Shown here: in pieces, positions 52,008 to 60,972 of the stretch
Numbering within the stretch: the first letter of the stretch is position 1
How the letters are laid out: each line of letters opens with the position of its first letter
Assembly: GCF_032144095.1 (NCBI RefSeq)
Contig: NZ_JAVSNJ010000001.1
Span: 372,001 to 436,000, forward strand
Origin: Sphaerochaeta sp032144095
GTDB lineage: Bacteria; Spirochaetota; Spirochaetia; Sphaerochaetales; Sphaerochaetaceae
Reading direction: 5' to 3'
DNA: 64,000 bases
Notes under the pieces: generated by a model
Told to the model about the DNA's origin: nothing
What the model saw: only the letters and a program-made list of their open reading frames with translations
The model's database searches: none
Position numbers and translations under genes: made by a program

Positions 52008-52038
52008 AAAAAAAGGCCCCCGAGAACTCTCGGGGACC
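52008..52038 (-). terminator. Terminator after oppA
   Basis: On the minus strand a GC-rich stem (CCCCGAG/CTCGGGG core, extended by a GG/CC pair) is followed by seven T residues (52014-52008). It lies 22 bases beyond the oppA stop, so oppA is transcribed as a single unit ending before ltaE. Confidence 0.88.
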
Positions 52039-52059
52039 ATGTTGTCTAGGACAGGAACA

Positions 52060-53769
52060 CTACTTCTTGAGGTAGATGTTCTTGGTTGGATGGTAATCCA
52101 TGGTGTTTGTGTGCCAGCCACCCCACTTGTCTGTGTTCACCATGTTCATGGTTACATAGTAGTACAAGGGAAGGATGCCCTGGTCTTCATTGATCAGGAG
52201 GTCTTCAGCAGTTCGGAGGACACCCATGCGGTCTGGGCCTGCATCCATTCTTGCTGCTTCGTTGATCAGAAGGTCAAATACTTCATTGGAGTACTTTCCA
52301 CCATTCATGCCGCTTCCGGTAAGGAACATATCCAGGAAGGTGTTTGGATCGGTGTAGTCGCCTACCCAACCAGCACGAGCAACTAAGAAGTCACCCTGGT
52401 TTCTGTTCGAGAGGTATGTCTGCCACTCCTGGTTCTCAAGTGTTACGTTGATGCCAAGGTTGTTCTTCCATTCCTGCTGAATGAACTCTGCAATCTGCTT
52501 GTGAGCTTCATTGGTGTTGTACAGGATACTGATGGTCGGGAACCCAATTCCATTGGGATAGCCAGCGTCAGAAAGCAATTTCTGGGCTGCTGCAATGGCT
52601 TTGTCCTGATCGTCATAGGGGAACTCAAGGGCTTCATAGCCAGCCATCGGAGAGACAATGCCCCAAGCTGGGATCTGTCCAGCCTTGGTCACACCTTCAA
52701 CAAGGGCCGTGCGGTCGATTGCAAGGGCAAGGGCCTTTCTGACCAGTACGTTGTTGATGGGAGCCTTCACGTTCTGGAATACATAGTAGTATGTTGCCAG
52801 CTGTGGGGAGATCTGGAAATCGTCACGCATGGAAGCAGCTTTGATCTGGTTCGGTGGGACGTTGGTTGCCCAGTCAATCTCACCATTGAGGTACATGTTG
52901 TAGTTGGTGGTATCACTGTCGGAAGAGTAGAAGATGACCTTGTCAAGTTTTACATTGTCCTTGTCCCAGTATTTCTGGTTCTTCGTTGCAGTGATGGAGG
53001 TCTGAGCAACGCGTTCGCTCAACACGTATGGGCCATTTCCTACAAAGTTCTTGGGATCGGTCCATGCAGCGCCAAATTTCTCGATGGCGTGCTTGGGAAC
53101 GATGGCAAACGAGTAGTGGGAAAGGGCATCAAGGGTGTACGGCAGGGGGCCGATGAGGTCCATCTGGAAGGTCTGGTCGTCAAGGGCACGAATTCCAACA
53201 GTCTCAGGACCGGCAGTACCAGCGTTGAAGCCTTCAGCACCAGCGAGGAACATGCAAGGGAACCATGCATAGGGACCTGCAGTTGCTGGATCGAGGATTC
53301 TCAACCAGGAGTAGACAACATCGTTGGCTGTGATGGGAACTCCATCAGACCATACAGCATTCTTGCGAAGCTTGAATGTGTACTGTGTCATGTCATCACT
53401 GATGGTCCAGCTTTCGGCAACGCCAGGAACGGCGAGTGCAGTTACGGGATCTGAAGCTACAAGACCTTCGAAGAGGGCCTCATAGATTCTGTGCTCAGGC
53501 ACACCCTGGATGAGGGCTGGATCCAAAGATTCTGGCTCTGCACCGTTGGAGATGCGGAACACGATTTCATCCTTGGCAGCTGGGGCAGGTGCAGCAGCTA
53601 CAGGAGCGGGGGCAGCTGGGGCAGGTGCAGCAGCTACAGGAGCGGGAGCAGCAACAGGAGCTGCAGGGGCAGCAGTTGCAGCAGGCTTGGGCGCTTCTTT
53701 CTTTCCACATGAAATGAAAACAGCGCTGACAAGTACTACGCAAAGCATGATAGCCAGAAATTTCTTCAT
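52060..53769 (-). CDS. oppA: Oligopeptide ABC transporter substrate-binding lipoprotein OppA
   Basis: A 569-residue family 5 binding protein from ATG 53769, which has AAGGAG 8 bases away; the ATG two codons earlier is too close to that site. The lipobox VFISC near residues 17-21 marks a lipoprotein. An alanine-proline-rich linker (about residues 28-65) precedes the binding domain, which begins EIVFRISNGAEPESLDPALIQ and contains YTFKLRKNAVWSDGVP and FVGNGPYVLSE. It collects peptides for OppBCDF encoded about 900 bases away but is separately transcribed. Confidence 0.92.
   Translation of the reverse strand: MKKFLAIMLCVVLVSAVFISCGKKEAPKPAATAAPAAPVAAPAPVAAAPAPAAPAPVAAAPAPAAKDEIVFRISNGAEPESLDPALIQGVPEHRIYEALFEGLVASDPVTALAVPGVAESWTISDDMTQYTFKLRKNAVWSDGVPITANDVVYSWLRILDPATAGPYAWFPCMFLAGAEGFNAGTAGPETVGIRALDDQTFQMDLIGPLPYTLDALSHYSFAIVPKHAIEKFGAAWTDPKNFVGNGPYVLSERVAQTSITATKNQKYWDKDNVKLDKVIFYSSDSDTTNYNMYLNGEIDWATNVPPNQIKAASMRDDFQISPQLATYYYVFQNVKAPINNVLVRKALALAIDRTALVEGVTKAGQIPAWGIVSPMAGYEALEFPYDDQDKAIAAAQKLLSDAGYPNGIGFPTISILYNTNEAHKQIAEFIQQEWKNNLGINVTLENQEWQTYLSNRNQGDFLVARAGWVGDYTDPNTFLDMFLTGSGMNGGKYSNEVFDLLINEAARMDAGPDRMGVLRTAEDLLINEDQGILPLYYYVTMNMVNTDKWGGWHTNTMDYHPTKNIYLKK
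53575..53646 (-). repeat. Two perfect 36-bp tandem repeats encoding the OppA linker
   Basis: Bases 53575-53610 and 53611-53646 are identical 36-mers in tandem. They encode a 12-residue alanine-proline unit twice within the OppA linker, and partial further copies adjoin. The repeat length is a multiple of three, so copy changes would lengthen or shorten the linker without breaking the frame. Confidence 0.85.
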
Positions 53770-53999
53770 AGACATATCTCCTTGTAAATTCTAAGTGTAT
53801 ACATTCAACTTAGGATAAACTACATTAAACCACGAATCAAGAGAAAAGGCAAATGTGTTCATTCCGCAAATCGTTACTAAAAGCCCAAATTTGGCGGTTT
53901 TGCCCTGATGGATGAATTTTCATACACTGGATATGCACTCTTTTGGTGTCCTCTTTTGGAAAAATATGTATATTTGAAACTAGCTGCAAGGGGGTTCAG
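53770..53999. promoter_or_regulatory. Divergent control region of oppA and the small membrane protein gene
   Basis: About 230 bases with no gene. CTAAGT (53791-53796) and ACTTAG (53808-53813) form a perfect 6-bp inverted repeat with an 11-base spacer containing GTATAC, placed about 22 bases upstream of oppA. On the minus strand TATACA inside the spacer could be the oppA -10 box, with no clear -35. The repeat is a candidate operator for oppA. Confidence 0.4.
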
Positions 54000-54557
54000 A
54001 TGGTTCGGCACACGATACGAAAGACAAAAAAGGGCATCTCATACTCGGTAAGCCTTGGCTTTACCCTCTCCTGTCTGGTCTTTACCCTCTTCCTTTTCTG
54101 GGGCCTGGGCCTTAATGTCAAGGAAGGTGTCTCCCTGCTATCGATGTGGCACCTGGTCCTGCTCTTCTTTTTTACCCTGTGCGGCACTCTCTTTAGGGAT
54201 ACCTGGACATTCGATTGTGAAAGCAATGAGGTCCACTCGTTCTACGGTGTTGGTTTTGTTGGCAAAGAGGAGACCTTCCCCTTCAGTGAAATCTCCCACC
54301 TTGAGCTTACCCACTTTGTGCGTGGCTCGACGGACAAGGATGCGAAACCTACCAAGCGTAGGTTCAAGGCGATGATAGTGTTCACCCTGAAGCTCAAAAA
54401 CGAGGAGAGTCGAGACATTGAGATCATCGCAGAGAAGAGTTCCGCTGGCAGGACCGAGGCTGCCATCCAGGCAATCTCGGTCGTCAGCGGGCTTTCCATG
54501 CAGATTGACCGACCCCGGGACATGGACCTGCTTGTTGGCCTGCGAGATCCCCAATAG
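54000..54557 (+). CDS. Hypothetical membrane protein
   Basis: A 185-residue protein from ATG 54000 (AAGGGGG 6 bases upstream; a longer frame from 53943 has no ribosome site). The basic N-terminus (HTIRKTKK) is followed by two transmembrane segments (about 14-40 and 47-68) and a cytoplasmic part of about 115 residues that reads like a PH-type beta domain (WTFDCESNEVHSFYGVGF; FPFSEISHLELTHF). No family is recognised. It diverges from oppA and converges on oppF. Confidence 0.6.
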   Translation: MVRHTIRKTKKGISYSVSLGFTLSCLVFTLFLFWGLGLNVKEGVSLLSMWHLVLLFFFTLCGTLFRDTWTFDCESNEVHSFYGVGFVGKEETFPFSEISHLELTHFVRGSTDKDAKPTKRRFKAMIVFTLKLKNEESRDIEIIAEKSSAGRTEAAIQAISVVSGLSMQIDRPRDMDLLVGLRDPQ

Positions 54558-54576
54558 GGGAGAGCCCATGCATGAA

Positions 54577-54605
54577 GAAGGACACCCGTCTGACGAGTGT
54601 CCTTC
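54577..54605. terminator. Hairpin between the convergent membrane protein and oppF genes
   Basis: Bases 54577-54590 and 54592-54605 are complementary over 14 positions with one mismatch, starting GAAGGACAC and ending GTGTCCTTC. It lies between two convergent stops and probably ends transcription from one or both sides, though T runs are weak. Confidence 0.55.
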
Positions 54606-54632
54606 CTGTACGTTTGCCCTATTTCTGTAGGA

Positions 54633-55718
54633 TTATGTGGTGGGCTGCTGTGCCTTCAGTTTTGCCGCATCTGCAAGGGCATCTTCCATGCTGATCTTGC
54701 TGACATCCTGCTTGGTGTAGAGCCAGCAGGCAACCTTGTGCTTGTCGCTGATGTCGAACATCGGTGGCAGGTGGCACGAACACCAGGGCATTTTCTTGGG
54801 ACAACGGTCATAGAAGTAGCAGCCTGCACGTTCCCTGTCTGGGGACGGGACATCGCCGGTGAGGATGATCCTCTTCCGTTCACGCTCCACCTTGGGGTCA
54901 GGGATCGGGGCAGCAGAGAGCAAGGCGACAGTATAGGGGTGCTTTGGTGAGTCATAGAGCTGGGTTGCCTCTGAAATCTCAACGATCTTGCCCAAATACA
55001 TGACTGCGATGCGTGTGCTGATATGCTGGATTACCGCCAGGTCGTGGGCGATGAAGAGGTAGGTGAGGCCGAACTCTTTCTGCAAATCACCCAGCAGGTT
55101 CAATATCTGTGCCTGGATCGAGACGTCAAGAGCTGATACCGGCTCATCTGCCAGGATGATCTTGGGGTTGAGTGCCAAAGCTCGGGCGATGCCGATCCTC
55201 TGCCGCTGTCCCCCGCTGAATTCGTGGGGATACCGGTTCTTGAACGCCTTGTTCAGCCCTACACGCTCCATGAGGTCCTCGACCCGAATTTCCATCTCCT
55301 GGGAGGTCATGGGCTTGTCCAGAAGCTTTCTGTTGTTGTAGATGACCATCGGTTCAGCAATGATGGAGCGTACTGTCATCCTGGGGTCGAGAGAGGCATA
55401 GGGATCCTGGAATATCAGCTGCATCTCCTTCCTTGCCTTGAGCATGGTTCGGCTGTCGGCCTCTACGAGGTCAATGCCGTTGAATATGACGCTTCCGCTG
55501 GTTGGCTTGTAGAGCTGGGCAATCGATCGGACAGTTGTGGATTTTCCACAGCCTGATTCTCCCACGATCCCCAATGTCTCCCCGGGATATATGTCAAAGG
55601 AAATCCCATCGACTGCACGAATCGCTCCAACCTGTCTGTTGAACAGTGTGCCGGTCTTGATGGGGAAGTGCTGCTTGAGATCCCTTACTTCCAAAAGGGG
55701 CTTGTCTGTTGTTGCCAT
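54633..55718 (-). CDS. oppF: Oligopeptide ABC transporter ATPase OppF
   Basis: A 361-residue ATPase with Walker A GESGCGKST (about 52-60), DPYASLDPRMTV, signature FSGGQRQRIGIARAL and Walker B ADEPVSALD. The C-terminal oligopeptide-type extension has Cys residues (GCYFYDRCPKKMPWC) seen in OppD/OppF proteins with an iron-sulfur site. Its start overlaps the oppD stop by one base. Last gene of the oppBCDF operon. Confidence 0.93.
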   Translation of the reverse strand: MATTDKPLLEVRDLKQHFPIKTGTLFNRQVGAIRAVDGISFDIYPGETLGIVGESGCGKSTTVRSIAQLYKPTSGSVIFNGIDLVEADSRTMLKARKEMQLIFQDPYASLDPRMTVRSIIAEPMVIYNNRKLLDKPMTSQEMEIRVEDLMERVGLNKAFKNRYPHEFSGGQRQRIGIARALALNPKIILADEPVSALDVSIQAQILNLLGDLQKEFGLTYLFIAHDLAVIQHISTRIAVMYLGKIVEISEATQLYDSPKHPYTVALLSAAPIPDPKVERERKRIILTGDVPSPDRERAGCYFYDRCPKKMPWCSCHLPPMFDISDKHKVACWLYTKQDVSKISMEDALADAAKLKAQQPTT

Positions 55719-56764
55719 TATGCCTTCTCCTGTAGTGTGGCATCCTGCAATGCCTGTTCCTTGGTTTTCTCATCAAGGTAGAGCCAACAAGATACCTCAT
55801 GGGCATTGCCCAGGTCTTTTACCGGTGGATAGGCATGACGGCATACCTCCATGGCCTTTTGGCATCTTGGGTGGAACGGGCAGCAGGGAGGTAGGTCGAT
55901 GACGTTAGGTGGCTGTCCTTCAATGGAGAAGAGTCGCTCATTCTTTTTTGCCGTATCCATCCGGGGAACACTCTTGATGAGCCCCTCGGTGTAAGGGTGG
56001 GAGGGCTTTGCATAGAGTTCCTCGGTTGAGGCCGTCTCGACAATGCGTCCTGCATACATGACACATACCTTGTCACACATGCCGGCAACCACGCCAAGGT
56101 CGTGGGTTACCAGGATGACTGCGGTTCCCATCTGTGCATTCAGTTTTGCAATGAGTTCGAGGATCTGGGCCTGGATGGTTACGTCCAGAGCAGTGGTTGG
56201 CTCATCGGCGAGCAAGACCTGGGCATCGCAGGAAAGGGCCTGGGCGATCATGACACGCTGGCGCATCCCGCCTGAGAACTGGTGGGGATAGCTGTTGATC
56301 CTTCTCTCTGGGGAAGGGATGCCTACAAGCTTGAGCATCTCGATGGAGCGCTCAAGGGCCTCTTTCTTGGTTACCCCTGGATTGTGCAGCCTGATGGTCT
56401 CGATCATCTGTGTCGAGATCCTCAAAAACGGGTTGAGGCTGGTCATGGGGTCCTGGAAGATCATGGATATCTTGTCCCCCCGGATGTTGCGCATCTCGGC
56501 TTCGCTCAGCTTGAGGATATCCTCTCCTTCAAAGAGCACCTGCCCGCCGACAATCTTGCCTGGAGGGGAGGGGATGAGGCGCATGATGGAGAGGTTGGTG
56601 ACGCTCTTGCCGCTACCTGACTCCCCTACGATCCCCAGGGTCTCCCCTTCATGGATGGTAAAGGAAACTCCGTCGACAGCCTTTACGATGCCGGCGTCTG
56701 TCTTGAAATAGGTCTGCAGGTCCTTGACTTCGAGGACCGGTTTTGCATTGGGTTTCAAACTCAT
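55718..56764 (-). CDS. oppD: Oligopeptide ABC transporter ATPase OppD
   Basis: A 348-residue ATPase with Walker A GESGSGKSV, QDPMTSLNP, signature FSGGMRQRVMIAQAL and Walker B ADEPTTALD, and the Cys-containing C-terminus (CCPFHPRC). It pairs with OppF to power peptide uptake. Located between oppC (11-base gap) and oppF. Confidence 0.93.
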   Translation of the reverse strand: MSLKPNAKPVLEVKDLQTYFKTDAGIVKAVDGVSFTIHEGETLGIVGESGSGKSVTNLSIMRLIPSPPGKIVGGQVLFEGEDILKLSEAEMRNIRGDKISMIFQDPMTSLNPFLRISTQMIETIRLHNPGVTKKEALERSIEMLKLVGIPSPERRINSYPHQFSGGMRQRVMIAQALSCDAQVLLADEPTTALDVTIQAQILELIAKLNAQMGTAVILVTHDLGVVAGMCDKVCVMYAGRIVETASTEELYAKPSHPYTEGLIKSVPRMDTAKKNERLFSIEGQPPNVIDLPPCCPFHPRCQKAMEVCRHAYPPVKDLGNAHEVSCWLYLDEKTKEQALQDATLQEKA

Positions 56765-56775
56765 TCTTCGTCCTC

Positions 56776-58380
56776 CTAAAGTTGGTTCTTGCTTTGCGGA
56801 TCGAAAGCATCTCTCAGGCCATCACCAAAGAAGTTCATGGCAAAGAGGAAAATGGTCATTGCGATGGCTGGGAATACCAGCTTCCAGGGATAGAGCGTCA
56901 TGCCGTTCACCGCATCGCCTACCAGAGAACCCCAGGATGCATAGGGTGCCTGAACTCCCAATCCCAGGAAGGAGAGGAACGACTCCTGCATGATGAAGGC
57001 AGGGACCCTGAGGGTCGAGTAGACAATGATGACGGAGAGGGAGTTGGGCACCATGTGGCGGAAGATGATCCTTCCTGTCGAGGCTCCCATGCTCTTTGCC
57101 GCTTCTACGAACTCGCTGTTCTTCAGGCTCATGATCTGGCCTCGGACCATACGGGCTACGGTTAGCCAGCTGACCATGGCCAGGGCAACGAAGAGGTTCA
57201 TGATGTTCCTGCCGAATATAGCCATGAATATGATGACCAGCAACATATAGGGAAGGCCGTACATGATGTCTACGATACGCATCAGGATAAAGTCGATCTT
57301 TCCCCCCAGGTATCCGGCAAGGGCGCCGAACACGATGCCGATGAGCACGCTGGTAATAGTTCCCACAAGGCCGATGGCGATGGAGACCTGCCCGCCATAG
57401 ATGATGCGGCTGAGCATATCCCTTCCACTGTAATCCGTTCCCAGCAGGTAGTGGCGGCTATGCTTCTTGGTCGCAGCAATATCAGCTGTAAGGTTTTCGG
57501 AGAGGGTGATCTTCGTCTTTATGGGGAAGGCTACGGTGCCGTCCTTGATATCCTGCTTGAGTGTCTTTTCGGCATTCTTGGTGATGGATGTCTTGATCTT
57601 GCCCAACAGGTTGGCCTTGCCGGTGGAGGCAAGTCCTTTTTCCCCTTGGGAGAGCATCTCCATCTCTAGGGACGACTGGTACTCCTCTTCTGTCAAACCG
57701 GGGCTGGTTCCCTTGATGGTGTTCATTACCTGGGCCCGCATATCCTGGATGACCTGATTTTCGATGGTCGGGATATCCAGCCCTACGATGGCAGCGTAGA
57801 CAGGGAGGATCTCCTGGTAGGAGAGTTTGGCAAGGTTCTGGGTCTTTCCGGTTGCGGGGTCTTTCCAATAGGTCTTATCTACGGTGACGATGAACTCGGT
57901 ATCGATGCGGTCCTGTAATTTCTCGATGGTACGTGTATCTGCAGCGCTGAATGTAAAGGTTCCGGCGTTTTTCTGTCTCTCGCCTTCAAGCAGGCAGAAG
58001 GTCCAGACCTTATTGTTCTCGTTGTCCTTGATCCACTGCTTTATCTGGGCCGACTCTGCTTCAGTCATTACAAGGCTGCCGCCTCTCCAGGCCTTGAAAT
58101 AGAGGTCCTGCAGCCTGGCCTCCATCATCAGCTCCCCTGCCGTCTTGTTCAAGGTAGGTCTGAGGTGCTGGTGGTCGAGGATGATCTGGTCATAGGGGTA
58201 GATGGGAAGGAAGGCTGCAAAGGTCGCAAGCAAGGAGTAGACGATGACAATGACCATGCCGATAACTGCCATCTTGTTTTTCTTCAGCCGTCTCCAGGCA
58301 TCCTTGCCCAGGCTGTTTCCAACAACCACCTGGTCGAATTCATTGAGGGGTGCCTCTTTCTTTTTCTTTAGTGCTATCAT
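56776..58380 (-). CDS. oppC: Oligopeptide ABC transporter permease OppC with a large insertion
   Basis: A 534-residue permease from ATG 58380 (GGAGTG upstream). Typical OppC proteins have about 300 residues. The first transmembrane helix (about 34-60) is followed by an extra segment of about 230 residues (60-305) rich in charged residues, predicted outside the membrane. The normal permease then resumes at HYLLGTDYSGRDMLSRIIYGG and ends SFLSFLGLGVQAPYASWGSLV. The insertion sits between helix 1 and helix 2, on the periplasmic side, where OppA docks. No stop or frame shift interrupts it. Confidence 0.88.
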   Translation of the reverse strand: MIALKKKKEAPLNEFDQVVVGNSLGKDAWRRLKKNKMAVIGMVIVIVYSLLATFAAFLPIYPYDQIILDHQHLRPTLNKTAGELMMEARLQDLYFKAWRGGSLVMTEAESAQIKQWIKDNENNKVWTFCLLEGERQKNAGTFTFSAADTRTIEKLQDRIDTEFIVTVDKTYWKDPATGKTQNLAKLSYQEILPVYAAIVGLDIPTIENQVIQDMRAQVMNTIKGTSPGLTEEEYQSSLEMEMLSQGEKGLASTGKANLLGKIKTSITKNAEKTLKQDIKDGTVAFPIKTKITLSENLTADIAATKKHSRHYLLGTDYSGRDMLSRIIYGGQVSIAIGLVGTITSVLIGIVFGALAGYLGGKIDFILMRIVDIMYGLPYMLLVIIFMAIFGRNIMNLFVALAMVSWLTVARMVRGQIMSLKNSEFVEAAKSMGASTGRIIFRHMVPNSLSVIIVYSTLRVPAFIMQESFLSFLGLGVQAPYASWGSLVGDAVNGMTLYPWKLVFPAIAMTIFLFAMNFFGDGLRDAFDPQSKNQL

Positions 58381-58391
58381 GAGGGTCACTC

Positions 58392-59321
58392 CTATTTGTA
58401 GGTGATTCGGGGGTCGAGCTGGGCGTATACGACGTCTACGATAAAGTTCATTACCACCAGGATAAGCGAGTAGACGATGACGACACCGACGATCAGGGTA
58501 TAGTCCCTGTTGAAGGAACTCTGTACGAAGAATTTTCCCAAGCCCGGAACACGGAATATCTGTTCGACCACGATGGAGCCGGTGATGATTCCCGCAAAGG
58601 CTGGTCCAAGATAGCTGACGATCGGCAGCATCGCACCCTTCATGGCATGCTTGAAGATGATGGAGGAGTTCTTCATCCCCTTGGCCTTTGCCGTGCGGAT
58701 GTAGTCGCTTCGCAGGGTGTCGAGCATGGAGGATCGGGTCAGCCTTGCAATATTTGCAAAGTATTCAAAGGAGAGGGAGACCGCAGGCAGGATGATGGTA
58801 AGGTATCCTTCGCCTGTAGTGTACCACCCACTGGTAGGCAACCATTTCAGCTTCATCGCAAAGATGAGCTGGAGAACCGGGGCTATGACAAACAGGGGTA
58901 TGGATATCCCTATGACCGCTACACCCATACTGAGGTAGTCGACCCAGGTATTTTGCCTGACGGCGGCGATGATTCCTGCCGATATGCCGAACGAGAGGGC
59001 CAGGAACATGGCGCACAAACCCAGTACTATGGATTTGGGAAGGCTGTTGAAGATGTAGTAGTTTACATCATAATCCTTGTACTTGAAGGAGGGGCCAAGG
59101 TCGCCACGAAGGATGTCGAACATGTACCTTCCATACTGCTGAACAAGCGGCTCGTTCATATGATACTTTGCTTCAATATTGCGTTTTACCACTTCTGGGA
59201 GGTTCCTTTCGGTAGCGAATGGACCTCCTGGGGCAACACGGACAATAAAGAAGCTTAGGGTGATGATGATCAATAACGTAGGGATTATCCCTAAAAGACG
59301 ATTCACGATATATTTGGTCAT
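58392..59321 (-). CDS. oppB: Oligopeptide ABC transporter permease OppB
   Basis: A 309-residue permease from ATG 59321 (AGAGGAAG upstream); in-frame codons up to 59378 are probably untranslated. MTKYIVNRLLGIIPTLLIII at the start, FFIVRVAPGGPF and the ARLTRSSMLDTLRSDYIRTA loop that contacts the ATPases are typical. First gene of oppBCDF. Confidence 0.92.
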   Translation of the reverse strand: MTKYIVNRLLGIIPTLLIIITLSFFIVRVAPGGPFATERNLPEVVKRNIEAKYHMNEPLVQQYGRYMFDILRGDLGPSFKYKDYDVNYYIFNSLPKSIVLGLCAMFLALSFGISAGIIAAVRQNTWVDYLSMGVAVIGISIPLFVIAPVLQLIFAMKLKWLPTSGWYTTGEGYLTIILPAVSLSFEYFANIARLTRSSMLDTLRSDYIRTAKAKGMKNSSIIFKHAMKGAMLPIVSYLGPAFAGIITGSIVVEQIFRVPGLGKFFVQSSFNRDYTLIVGVVIVYSLILVVMNFIVDVVYAQLDPRITYK

Positions 59322-59625
59322 TCGCTTCCTCTTGAGAGACTGGATTGCATGGAGAATGGGCCGTTTGCCATTTGTCACACAGCATTTCTGATACTATACC
59401 AACTTCTTTATTTATGCAAGAATCATCAACAGCATGCAAAATGAAAAGCAAAAGTATAAAGATAAAAGCAATCATGATATATAGTTAAATTAGTTTAACT
59501 TGGTGTTTTTCTATACGGATTTTGTAATTGTGTCACTATAATCCAATGGAGATACAGGTGTATTATTTCCCGCCTGTTCTATGCTACTGTAAGTGTTCGG
59601 CCCTATATCGCAGGAGAAAGAAATT
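59322..59625. promoter_or_regulatory. Divergent oppB-rimO control region
   Basis: About 300 bases, AT-rich. Minus-strand TTGCAT (59419-59414) and TAGTAT (59396-59391) are 17 bases apart and may form the oppB promoter. A perfect palindrome AGTTAAA/TTTAACT (59483-59489 and 59494-59500, TTAG spacer) lies mid-way. TATAAT at 59537-59542 is a good -10 box for rimO, without a clear -35. Confidence 0.45.
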
Positions 59626-60972
59626 ATGAAAAAACTCTATCTGGAGAACCTTGGCTGCTCGAAGAATCAGGTTGATGCTGAGACCATGCTGAACCTTCTT
59701 GCAGAAGATGACTATATACGAACGGACGACCCGACAGAAGCGGATGTCATGCTTGTGAATACCTGTGGTTTCATTGAAAGCGCGCGCGAGCAGTCGATCG
59801 AGTCTTTCTTTTCACTTCACGAAACCAATCCCCAGGCAAAGATATTGCTTACCGGTTGCATGGCCCAGCGCTATGCACAGGACCTGAGCGAGGAACTGCT
59901 GGAGGCCTCGGCTATCTTTGGCAACCGCGACCTTTCCAAGATACGGGAGGTCGTCGACAGGGTGGTCAACGGGGAGAGGGTGGTGGAAACCTATGCCTAT
60001 CCCCCGGTCAAGGAGGAGGTCTATGAGCGCAACGAGCTGCTCTCGTTTCCCGGCAGTGCATACCTGAAGATCAGCGAAGGGTGCAACCATCGCTGTTCCT
60101 ATTGTGCAATCCCGCTCATCCGTGGCTCCCTGCGTTCCCGTCCGATGGAGATGATCCTTGAGGACGCACGGAGGCTTCTGGACAGGGGCATCAGGGAACT
60201 GAATCTCATAGCCCAGGACCTGGCCGCCTTTGGTACCGATACCGGCGATGGCTCAAGCCAGTTCATGGAGCTGCTGAAGCGTCTTGTGGCATTGGAGGGA
60301 AATTTTGTCCTTCGTCTTCTCTATATCCATCCTGATGCATTTCCCCCCGAACTGCCCCAGTTCATAGTGGAGAACCCGAAAGTGCTCCCCTATTTTGACA
60401 TCCCGTTCCAGCATGCGGCAACATCGGTGCTGAGAAGCATGGGAAGGACAGGGACGAAGGAGAGCTATCTGGCCCTCATCGAGTCCATTCGCTCAACAGT
60501 CCCCGGTGCGGTCATCCGCTCGACCATCCTGCTTGGCTATCCAGGGGAGGATGCCCAAGCCTTTGCAGAGCTGCAGGATTTCCTCAAGAAGGCCCAGCTC
60601 GATTGGATGGGCTCCTTCCTCTACAGTAGGGAAGAGGGGACCAAGGCCTTTGGGCTGAGAGGGGAGAAGGATCACGACAAGGCCCATACGGTAGCCGCCA
60701 AATACCAGAAAAAATTGGAGGCCTTGCAGCAGCCGATCACCGTCAGCCGCCTGGAGCAGTTTGTCGGCAAGGAGTACGATGTCCTTATTGAAGAGAAGAT
60801 CCAGGAAGAGGATCTGGCAATAGGAAGGATCTACTCCCAGGCCCCTGAGGTCGATGGCCTGACTGTGGTGATGGGTAGGGACCTTGTCCCAGGCTCTGTC
60901 GTGAGATGTGGAATACGTGCGGTAAAGGGCCTGGACCTTGAGGCCGTAGTTTTGGAGCGTGTTGATGGCTAA
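59626..60972 (+). CDS. rimO: Ribosomal protein S12 methylthiotransferase RimO
   Basis: A 448-residue radical-SAM enzyme from ATG 59626 with AGGAGAA. RimO adds a methylthio group to an aspartate of ribosomal protein S12. The N-terminal domain has the three Cys of the auxiliary cluster (LGCSKNQVD, NTCGFIE, TGCMAQR), the radical-SAM motif is GCNHRCSYCAIP, and a TRAM domain forms the C-terminus (about 380-445). LGCSKNQVD favours RimO over MiaB. It overlaps the helicase gene by 8 bases. Confidence 0.95.
   Translation: MKKLYLENLGCSKNQVDAETMLNLLAEDDYIRTDDPTEADVMLVNTCGFIESAREQSIESFFSLHETNPQAKILLTGCMAQRYAQDLSEELLEASAIFGNRDLSKIREVVDRVVNGERVVETYAYPPVKEEVYERNELLSFPGSAYLKISEGCNHRCSYCAIPLIRGSLRSRPMEMILEDARRLLDRGIRELNLIAQDLAAFGTDTGDGSSQFMELLKRLVALEGNFVLRLLYIHPDAFPPELPQFIVENPKVLPYFDIPFQHAATSVLRSMGRTGTKESYLALIESIRSTVPGAVIRSTILLGYPGEDAQAFAELQDFLKKAQLDWMGSFLYSREEGTKAFGLRGEKDHDKAHTVAAKYQKKLEALQQPITVSRLEQFVGKEYDVLIEEKIQEEDLAIGRIYSQAPEVDGLTVVMGRDLVPGSVVRCGIRAVKGLDLEAVVLERVDG

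Noticed and set aside
53575..53680. Repeats in oppA considered as a CRISPR array or mobile repeat
   Set aside because: The units are directly adjacent without spacers, are in frame and encode an alanine-proline linker.
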